Assembly (NCBI GenBank): GCA_948629335.1
Contig: CAPHZB010000053.1
Location: 1-9,826 of the forward strand
Source of the DNA: an uncultured Bacilli bacterium
Lineage (GTDB): Bacteria; Bacillota_I; Bacilli_A; RF39; UBA660
Length of the DNA stretch: 9,826 nt
Direction: 5' to 3'
The notes beneath the pieces were generated by a model. It was not told where the DNA came from. It saw nothing but the letters and a program-made list of their open reading frames with translations, and did not search any database. Position numbers and translations under genes: made by a program. Positions 1 to 4,358 of the stretch are shown here, piece by piece (the stretch's first letter is position 1; each line of letters begins with the position of its first letter).

Positions 1-50
1 ACGTGTATAGTGGACTTTCACCACCTAGTTATATGCCATGCCTGGCACAC
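1..50 (-). mobile_element. Group IIC intron, 5' end only (rest lies left of window)
   Basis: Read on the minus strand from base 50, the sequence starts GTGTGCC, matching the GUGYG 5' end of group II introns. It continues with a CC-AGGCAT-GG mini-hairpin, then CTAGGTGGTGAAAGTCCAC, which folds as GUGG/CCAC around a UGAAAGU loop. This order resembles the start of the Oceanobacillus-type class C intron (GUGUGCC..GGCAUGG..CUAUAGGGUGAGAGUCCC). The base before it ends a T-run directly after a 12-bp hairpin (51-86), the insertion site class C introns prefer. Only about 50 nt of domain I are visible, so the reverse transcriptase ORF and catalytic domain V cannot be checked; a truncated relic is possible. 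Confidence 0.72.
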
Positions 51-86
51 AAAAATGACACTTAATTCGCATTTGAATTAAATGTC
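51..86 (-). terminator. Intrinsic terminator, 5' exon of the group IIC intron
   Basis: On the minus strand GACATTTAATTC (86-75) and GAATTAAGTGTC (68-57) form a 12-bp stem, with one G-U pair, around the loop AAATGC, followed by ATTTTT (56-51). The intron begins at the next base. No intact gene ends immediately before it, because the upstream DNA was separated by the IS110 insertion. Confidence 0.8.
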
Positions 87-101
87 CATCTAAATTTATT
101 T

Positions 102-148
102 GGGTAGACATTCAACTCGTCAAAACTGAATGTTCCCTTTTTTATTTT
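102..148 (+). terminator. Plus-strand terminator hairpin with T-tract
   Basis: GGG (102-104), a TA bulge and GACATTCA (107-114) pair with TGAATGTT (127-134) and CCC (135-137), with a 12-nt loop, followed by a T-rich run from 138. It would stop transcription coming from the left. Any gene it served lies outside the window or has been displaced by the intron. On the minus strand the same hairpin lacks a T-tract. Confidence 0.5.
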
Positions 149-227
149 ATGCAAGTTTCCTTGACATATTCATAATAACATCCATTCCTTTCACTTCGCT
201 CAAGGCACACATAGTAATGAAAAATCC

Positions 228-255
228 TTGAACTGAATTTATTTTCTTATATAAT
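228..255 (+). promoter_or_regulatory. Promoter of the IS110 non-coding RNA
   Basis: TTGAAC (228-233), a 16-bp spacer and a perfect TATAAT (250-255). The predicted start near 262 falls on the 5' arm of the long terminal stem of the RNA, which supports the assignment. The -35 overlaps one arm of a small inverted repeat, TCAAGG (200-205) / CCTTGA (226-231). Confidence 0.7.
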
Positions 256-261
256 TATTTT

Positions 262-467
262 AGAAAGAGTGTGTACTACAAAGCACGTTGAGATGAGTTG
301 CAGACTTCCTGTAACTCTTAGGATTAAATCAGCATAATAACCAGTGCAAATGCAGTTGTTTCAAGCACACATAAGTAGTCCTTTTAAGGCTGTAGACTAA
401 TCATTGACTTTAGTTAATTCTTAGTGTTAACTGCATAGACAACTCACTCTTTCTAAAATATTTTTTG
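262..467 (+). ncRNA. Candidate bridge RNA of the IS110 element
   Basis: This is a structured RNA of about 200 nt between the left end and the transposase, the place where IS110-group elements encode their bridge RNA. DNA bases 256-271 and 445-460 are perfect 16-bp inverted repeats; from the predicted start, UAGAAAGAGUG pairs with CACUCUUUCUA and is followed by a run of T (461-466), so the RNA is closed end to end. Inside are a 9-bp hairpin (295-303/309-317, loop ACUUC), a long-range 8-bp helix (350-357/429-436), a hairpin with internal loops (376-380/395-399, containing CCUUUUAAGG) and a 6-bp hairpin (412-417/427-432). The order of a 5' hairpin followed by two loop regions agrees with known bridge RNAs. 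The guide function is inferred from short matches to the element ends. It could alternatively be only a leader of the transposase mRNA. Confidence 0.62.
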
Positions 468-484
468 AAAGGAAATTTTTATTT

Positions 485-1765
485 ATGGAAGTTATTTATT
501 CAAAAGTATGTGGTGTTGATGTGCACAAAACTTTTATAGTTGCTGTCATTTGTGACTCAACTTCCACCACACCAACGTACATTAGAAAACGTTTTTCTAC
601 CTTTAACAATTCTTTAATTCAATTTAGAAATTGGCTAATTGAAAACGACTGTCAAAATGTATGCATGGAATCTACTGGAAAGTATTATATTCCTGTTTAC
701 AATGCATTAGAGGGTCATATCTCTAATGTCGTCGTTGCTAATCCTAAATGGGTTAAATGCATCAAAGGTGAGAAAGACGATAACAAGGATGCAAAATGGA
801 TTGCAGACTTGTTTAAACTAGGTATCGTTCGTTCTTCGTTCATACCTACTAAAGATTTCCGTATTTTAAGAGAATTCTTAAGATACAAGTACAAGCTAAC
901 TTGTATGAAATCTTCTGAGAAGAATAGATATACCAATGCACTTACTGTTGGTAATTGCAAAGTTGACATGGTATTTTCTGACATTTTTGGAAAATCATCT
1001 CAATCTATTCTTAATATCATTTTAAACAATGACACCTTCTCAGATAATGATATTATAAATTGTATTAGCAAAAAATGCAAATCTTCTAATGAAGATATTT
1101 TATCTTCTGTCAATGGTATTGATTTTACTCATGAACAAAAACTAAGAATTACTTTTGTCAAAGATCACATTGATTATCTTGATAATCAAATTGATAAATT
1201 AAATGAAATAATTGATATTTTGATTGCTCCTTATGAATCTTACATATCTTTACTTTGTACTATTCCTGGTATTAATAGAAATTGTGCTATTTCTATTTTG
1301 AGTGAAATTGGTACTGATATGAGACAGTTTAAATCTCATTGTCGTTTAACTTCTTGGGCTGGTCTTGCTCCTGGTTGCAATGAATCTGCTGGTAAGAAAA
1401 AGTCTGTTAAAATTTCAAAAGCTGGTGTTTATCTTAAACCTTATTTAGTTGAGGTCGCACATAGTGCTGTAAAAGATAAAATCAATCCTTACTATGCAAA
1501 TAAATACAATAAGATTGTTAAACGTCGTGGAAAAAAACGTTCTATTATTGCCATTGCTAGAAAGATTTTAGTTGCCATTTACCATATGTTTTCAACTGGT
1601 GAAGTTTGGAAGCCAACCGATTTGGCGTCAGTTGAAACAACTGACAAAGATAGAATTAAATATAATACTAACAATTTTAAGCAATCTTTTAAACAATTAC
1701 TTTCTTTAGGTCTTACATCTGAGGAACTCATCAATTTAATTAATCAGAATTCCAGTATAGAATAG
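485..1765 (+). CDS. IS110-family transposase (DEDD recombinase)
   Basis: This 426-aa protein recombines the element with its target, guided in this family by a bridge RNA. The N-terminal RuvC-like DEDD domain shows GVDVHK (D12), MESTGKYY (E62) and KDDNKDAKWIADL (D99 and D102, the usual D-x2-D pair). A helical linker follows (about 200-255), then the Transposase_20 domain with LLCTIPGI (257-263), SWAGLAPG and NESAGKKKS, where S301 is the likely nucleophilic serine. Length and motif order are normal and the frame is intact, so the enzyme is probably active. The ATG at 485 follows AAAGGAAA (468-475) at about 9 bases. The gene starts 18 bp after the T-tract closing the upstream RNA, so it may depend on readthrough. 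A helical tail of about 50 residues (378-426) lies beyond the conserved region. Confidence 0.95.
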   Translation: MEVIYSKVCGVDVHKTFIVAVICDSTSTTPTYIRKRFSTFNNSLIQFRNWLIENDCQNVCMESTGKYYIPVYNALEGHISNVVVANPKWVKCIKGEKDDNKDAKWIADLFKLGIVRSSFIPTKDFRILREFLRYKYKLTCMKSSEKNRYTNALTVGNCKVDMVFSDIFGKSSQSILNIILNNDTFSDNDIINCISKKCKSSNEDILSSVNGIDFTHEQKLRITFVKDHIDYLDNQIDKLNEIIDILIAPYESYISLLCTIPGINRNCAISILSEIGTDMRQFKSHCRLTSWAGLAPGCNESAGKKKSVKISKAGVYLKPYLVEVAHSAVKDKINPYYANKYNKIVKRRGKKRSIIAIARKILVAIYHMFSTGEVWKPTDLASVETTDKDRIKYNTNNFKQSFKQLLSLGLTSEELINLINQNSSIE

Positions 1766-1790
1766 CTAAATTTTGACTATAAATTGGGGT

Positions 1791-1812
1791 AAGGGGAAGT
1801 CTGCCCTTTTTT
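1791..1812 (+). terminator. Weak terminator after the transposase
   Basis: AAGGG (1791-1795) and CCCTT (1804-1808) form a 5-bp stem with an 8-nt loop, running into a T6 tract 25 bp after the stop codon. The stem is short. The loop side GGAAGTCTGC (1795-1804) is exactly complementary to GCAGACTTCC (300-309) in the upstream RNA, so the segment could have another role. The rest of the 254-bp gap to the next gene holds the right end of the element, an inverted repeat and a minus-strand terminator. Confidence 0.35.
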
Positions 1813-1853
1813 GGATAATTCTCTCAAATAAATTTACTCCTTTTTTTCAGACT

Positions 1854-1916
1854 AACATATTTCTGAGCTCTTGTCAAAAATCAATTTTCACTTTCAATCG
1901 ACAATTGAAATATGTT
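1854..1916. repeat. Nested inverted repeat at the right boundary of the IS110 element
   Basis: AACATATTTC (1854-1863) pairs with GAAATATGTT (1907-1916), and inside it TTGTC (1871-1875) pairs with GACAA (1900-1904). No coding function is apparent. The outer arm begins at the predicted right edge of the insertion sequence, so the target appears to be the foot of a pre-existing chromosomal hairpin. Confidence 0.5.
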
Positions 1917-1987
1917 TCCATACTTATAATTAATCTTAAGTGTTAGTTTTTAATCATTTATTTCTTATTAAATCTCGTTTATTCACT

Positions 1988-2016
1988 ATAAAAAAAGAAA
2001 ACCATTAATTTTCTTT
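1988..2016 (-). terminator. Terminator of the 186-aa gene
   Basis: On the minus strand AAAGAAAA (2016-2009) and TTTTCTTT (2001-1994) make an 8-bp AT-rich stem with loop TTAATGG, followed by more T residues. It starts 3 bp after the stop codon. The thermodynamic stability is low but the position is right. Confidence 0.5.
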
Positions 2017-2019
2017 CTA

Positions 2020-2580
2020 TTAATAATTTTCTTTTCTATTTTTTATCTTTTGCTTTGGTGATTCTGGTTTTTCCCATCGAAGGTATCGATCAGCACTTTT
2101 TAGTATTTGGGCCATATCGCTAGTTGTCATTGTACCTGTTTTACAATACATACCTCCTGTATTTTTTCGCATCATATGAAGAATTTCTTGTCCTTTAACT
2201 ACTTTTCCTATAGAACAGTTCACCTCTATTATCTGCTTTTGTTTCGTAATAATAAATTCTCCTTTTTGCAACCATTTATCTTTTGGGAATACTTTATCTC
2301 CCGTCTTACCCCAAATGGCAATTCGATTTGTAAAATTTCCTTTAGAGTCGATTCCATAATACACATCCACCCAAGCAGAATATTGAATATCAAATATGCG
2401 TCTTTTTTGAAATAATTCTATCTTTCCATCTGTACAAACGCAAACACATATACTATTTATATCCCCTTTATTTTCTTGTGATAGTTCTTGCCCTTTTTCC
2501 ATACGTCCTGCATACTCTTCTGTGCCCTCATTTTGAAATGTAGGCAATAATTGAGATTCCCTTTTTTCTCTTTCTTTCAT
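2020..2580 (-). CDS. Hypothetical protein, 186 aa
   Basis: I do not recognise a family. The N-terminal 40 residues are charged and look disordered. A core of about residues 42-135 follows with alternating hydrophobic and polar segments suggesting beta strands (ICVCVC, SAWVDVYYGID, NRIAIWGKTGD, GEFIITKQKQIIEV), then a helical, strongly basic tail ending KQKIKNRKENY. There is no signal peptide or membrane segment, so it is probably cytoplasmic. GAGGAA lies 10 bases before the ATG. A TTGCAT-16-TATAAT promoter (2669-2696) and a leader hairpin precede it, so it can be expressed apart from the Rnf operon, but no clear terminator separates it from rnfB and readthrough is possible. A later start at residue 27 (MEKGQEL) cannot be excluded. 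Confidence 0.7.
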   Translation of the reverse strand: MKEREKRESQLLPTFQNEGTEEYAGRMEKGQELSQENKGDINSICVCVCTDGKIELFQKRRIFDIQYSAWVDVYYGIDSKGNFTNRIAIWGKTGDKVFPKDKWLQKGEFIITKQKQIIEVNCSIGKVVKGQEILHMMRKNTGGMYCKTGTMTTSDMAQILKSADRYLRWEKPESPKQKIKNRKENY

Positions 2581-2615
2581 CCTTACACCATTCCTCTCTT
2601 CTTTGCATTCTTCCG

Positions 2616-2658
2616 TTTTAGGAAACCATTTTAACCAATATTCCTTCAGTTCCTAAAA
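2616..2658 (-). promoter_or_regulatory. Leader hairpin before the 186-aa gene
   Basis: TTTTAGGAA (2616-2624) and TTCCTAAAA (2650-2658) are a perfect 9-bp inverted repeat with a 25-nt loop, inside the roughly 80-nt leader between the promoter and the gene. There is no T-run after the hairpin on the minus strand, so it does not look like a terminator. It matches no riboswitch class I know. Confidence 0.35.
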
Positions 2659-2668
2659 AATTACCCTT

Positions 2669-2696
2669 ATTATAATCCATTTTTTGTAAAATGCAA
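2669..2696 (-). promoter_or_regulatory. Promoter for the 186-aa gene
   Basis: On the minus strand TTGCAT (2696-2691), a 16-bp spacer and a perfect TATAAT (2674-2669). It begins 8 bp past the rnfB stop codon. Confidence 0.6.
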
Positions 2697-2704
2697 GAGG
2701 TTGT

Positions 2705-2974
2705 TTAAAATTTCTCGTTTTCTAAGTATTCTCTCATTTCTTCTTTTGCCTCTTTTCGCATTGGTCGACATTTCAAGTAAGATTCCTTATCTTTTAAAAT
2801 TGCCTCGACCATTCCCATACAACTTCCAAAACCACAAGCACCGCAGTTATATCCCGGAAGCCTTTTTTCTATTTCCTCTTTTTTTCTATCCTTTACATTT
2901 AATTTCGCATTCAAAAAAATTAAAATACTTCCAAAAACAAGCGCTAAAGTAGAAATAATTCCAATTTCAATCAT
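2705..2974 (-). CDS. rnfB: RnfB, shortened: membrane anchor plus first Fe-S domain only
   Basis: This 89-aa protein of the Rnf complex should carry electrons from ferredoxin into the membrane. An N-terminal helix (residues 1-20, MIEIGIISTLALVFGSILIF) is followed by the RnfB-type 4Fe-4S domain LPGYNCGACGFGSC, with a fourth cysteine 16 residues later (C-x2-C-x4-C-x16-C). Family members usually run past 250 residues with two or more ferredoxin-type clusters; here the protein stops about 20 residues after the fourth cysteine, and the DNA beyond it shows no CxxCxxC motif in any frame I read, so this is not a simple frameshift. The start was chosen from AGGAGGA (2987-2981), 6 bases before the ATG; the frame itself is open further upstream to 3031. 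It overlaps the preceding small ORF by 8 bp. Confidence 0.85.
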   Translation of the reverse strand: MIEIGIISTLALVFGSILIFLNAKLNVKDRKKEEIEKRLPGYNCGACGFGSCMGMVEAILKDKESYLKCRPMRKEAKEEMREYLENEKF

Positions 2975-3077
2975 GCTTATTCCTCCTACAATTTTGGCAA
3001 TTTTTGCACCCTTTTCCATTTTTTGTAACACAGATACTTAAGAAAAATAACGAAAACATTAAGAAATATCCCATCAT
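2967..3077 (-). CDS. Small Cys-rich membrane ORF between rnfA and rnfB (36 aa)
   Basis: The reading frame begins at an ATG overlapping the rnfA stop (ATGA) and ends 8 bp inside rnfB. The product begins MMGYFLMFSLFFLSICV, one hydrophobic helix, and ends GKGCKNCQNCRRNKHD, a C-x2-C-x2-C motif followed by basic residues. CGAGGT (3090-3085) lies 7 bases upstream of the ATG. The rnfB ribosome binding site sits inside its last codons, so rnfB would be translationally coupled to it. The layout, a one-helix anchor plus a short cysteine cluster, recalls FeoB-associated Cys-rich membrane proteins, but I claim no homology. It might bind an Fe-S cluster or metal next to RnfB, or be a translated leader for rnfB. 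The alternative is chance: an rnfA-rnfB spacer that happens to be open. Confidence 0.55.
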   Translation of the reverse strand: MMGYFLMFSLFFLSICVTKNGKGCKNCQNCRRNKHD

Positions 3078-3640
3078 AAGCCATACCTCGTAAATAAAAG
3101 TGCAATGATGCCAAGTGTAATAAATGCAATAGGAATTCCCTTAAATCCTTCTAAAATAGGCGCTTTTTCCAATTTCATTCGAAGTGTTGAAAATACATAA
3201 ATTACTAATAAAAATCCCATACTGCTTCCAAGAGAATAAACGACTGTTTCTAGAAAAGAAAATGCATTATCAATCGTTAAAATAGAAACACCAAGTACAG
3301 CACAATTGGTTGTAATTAAGGGAATATATAGTCCCATACTTCTATATACATGTGGTAAATATTTTTTAATCAATATCTCTAAAATACCCACAATAGAAGC
3401 TATAGTAAAAATAAAGACAAGCGTTCTTAAATGGGTTGTATTGGTAGGAACTAAAATTTGAAAATAAAAAATGTAAGTAATGATAGAAGAAAGAACAGTA
3501 GTAATGACAACAAGAAGTCCCATTTTATAAGCATTTTCTTCTTTTTTTGAATTTCCCATCAAAGGACATAATCCTAAAAATTTCGTAAGAACAATATTTT
3601 CTGTTAGAAGTGCTGTAAAAAATAAACTAATGAGTTTCAT
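3074..3640 (-). CDS. rnfA: RnfA, membrane subunit of the Rnf complex
   Basis: This 188-aa integral membrane protein has six predicted helices and pairs in inverted topology with RnfE; together they hold a [2Fe-2S] cluster inside the membrane on the electron path. The family signature LLTENIVLTKFLGLCPLMG is at residues 11-29, with the conserved half-helix cysteine C25, and TTNCAVLG at 110-117 supplies C113. Length is normal for the family. I chose the ATG at 3640 because GGAGGGG lies 8 bases upstream; an in-frame ATG at 3664 would add eight residues deeper into rnfE without a better ribosome site. The first 14 bp overlap the end of rnfE and the stop overlaps the ATG of the 36-aa small ORF. Confidence 0.95.
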   Translation of the reverse strand: MKLISLFFTALLTENIVLTKFLGLCPLMGNSKKEENAYKMGLLVVITTVLSSIITYIFYFQILVPTNTTHLRTLVFIFTIASIVGILEILIKKYLPHVYRSMGLYIPLITTNCAVLGVSILTIDNAFSFLETVVYSLGSSMGFLLVIYVFSTLRMKLEKAPILEGFKGIPIAFITLGIIALLFTRYGL

Positions 3641-4259
3641 GTTTTCTTCCCCTCCATGTTCCAATAATACCTAATAATACTCCTGCTACTAAAAAGGCAC
3701 CTGCTGGACTTACAAAAAAGGCAGTAGGAAAATAATTTCCTTTAAAAAGGTGCAAGATTATTTCTCTTCCAAATAAATTTTGGGTTGCATCAATTAGCGT
3801 AATTGTCCCACTTCCAAGGATTTCACGAACAAGACCAAAAAGTGATATAGAAAAAAGATACCCTAGTCCAATCCCTACTCCATCGATAAAACTTTCCTTT
3901 ACATTTTCTTTCATAGCCACTTGTAAGGCTCTTCCCAAAATAATACAGTTAACAACAATAAGAGATAAATAAATACCAAATGCATCATATAAAGGTTTTA
4001 AGAAAGTAGATAAAAGAAGTTCTAAAATGGTAACAAGTGTTCCAATAATTAAAATAAGAGAAGGCGTTACTACACTCTTTCCAATCCACCTCTTTAAGAT
4101 AGAAACAATTACATTTGAAAGAGTTACTACTAGAAGAACAGCTATACCCAGTAACATAGCCTTTTCAAATGTTGTTGAAATAGCCATAGTCGAGCAAAGA
4201 CCTAACATTAATACCACTAGTGGATTTTCTTTTATAATTCCATCTTTTATTTTTCGCAT
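3627..4259 (-). CDS. rnfE: RnfE, membrane subunit of the Rnf complex
   Basis: This 210-aa membrane protein is the partner of RnfA. It shows ENPLVVLMLGLCSTMA with C22 and IVVNCIILGRA with C105, the two cysteines expected to share the intramembrane [2Fe-2S] cluster with RnfA. Other family marks are ESFIDGVGIGLGY and LVREILGSG. The C-terminal LLGIIGTWRGRKHETH ends in a basic tail. GGAGG precedes the ATG by only 4 bases, and the TAG of the 29-aa small ORF touches this site, so translation is probably coupled. The length and full set of helices suggest a functional subunit. Confidence 0.95.
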   Translation of the reverse strand: MRKIKDGIIKENPLVVLMLGLCSTMAISTTFEKAMLLGIAVLLVVTLSNVIVSILKRWIGKSVVTPSLILIIGTLVTILELLLSTFLKPLYDAFGIYLSLIVVNCIILGRALQVAMKENVKESFIDGVGIGLGYLFSISLFGLVREILGSGTITLIDATQNLFGREIILHLFKGNYFPTAFFVSPAGAFLVAGVLLGIIGTWRGRKHETH

Positions 4260-4268
4260 AATTCCTCC

Positions 4269-4358
4269 CTACGTAAATGATTTTACAATAACAATTAATA
4301 CTATACAAAGAAAAGCAAGAAGTAAAAAGGAAAGTAGTTCTTTTAGATTTTCTTTCAT
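4269..4358 (-). CDS. Small membrane ORF between rnfD/G and rnfE (29 aa)
   Basis: The ATG overlaps the stop of the rnfD/G gene (ATGA) and the TAG lies directly before the GGAGG of rnfE, so the frame fills the gap exactly. AGGTG lies 7 bases upstream. The product starts with a charged MKENLKE, then one long hydrophobic helix (LLSFLLLAFLCIVLIVIV) and a short KSFT end. The architecture resembles small accessory subunits of membrane complexes. I recognise no family. It may be a Rnf-associated miniprotein or only a coupling leader for rnfE; the second small ORF of the same operon sits in the same kind of position, which raises my confidence modestly. Confidence 0.5.
   Translation of the reverse strand: MKENLKELLSFLLLAFLCIVLIVIVKSFT

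Larger units (their letters stand above)
210..1859 (+). mobile_element. IS110-group insertion sequence (ends approximate)
   Basis: The element comprises a left non-coding end of about 270 bp with a promoter and structured RNA, a DEDD transposase gene and a right end of about 90 bp. The long non-coding stretch before the transposase places it in the IS110 rather than the IS1111 group. ACATA occurs at 209-213 and at 1855-1859 and is my best estimate of the shared core at the two boundaries. The RNA matches the left boundary (TCAAGCACACATAAGTA at 361-377 against TCAAGGCACACATAGTA at 200-216) and the right boundary (AGACTAA at 394-400 and 1849-1855). A total length near 1.65 kb is normal for the family. 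No long terminal inverted repeats are seen, as expected. The exact boundary bases are inferred. Confidence 0.6.

Noticed and set aside
147..213. Minus-strand short frame ending at 147 (MCALSEVKGMDVIMNMSRKL plus one residue) that might be the 3' end of a gene split by the IS110 insertion
   Set aside because: If the element is removed in silico, the frame joins a short upstream stretch but with a TGA between the two parts; no ribosome site or family supports it.
715..984. Minus-strand ORF inside the transposase gene, and similar plus-strand ORFs inside the rnf and surface-protein genes
   Set aside because: These are shadows of strongly supported genes on the opposite strand and lack ribosome sites and recognisable domains.
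1800..1850. Minus-strand AAAGGAG followed by a TTG codon inside the right end of the insertion sequence
   Set aside because: The frame stops after about 16 codons and lies within the mobile element, so the ribosome-site likeness is probably chance.
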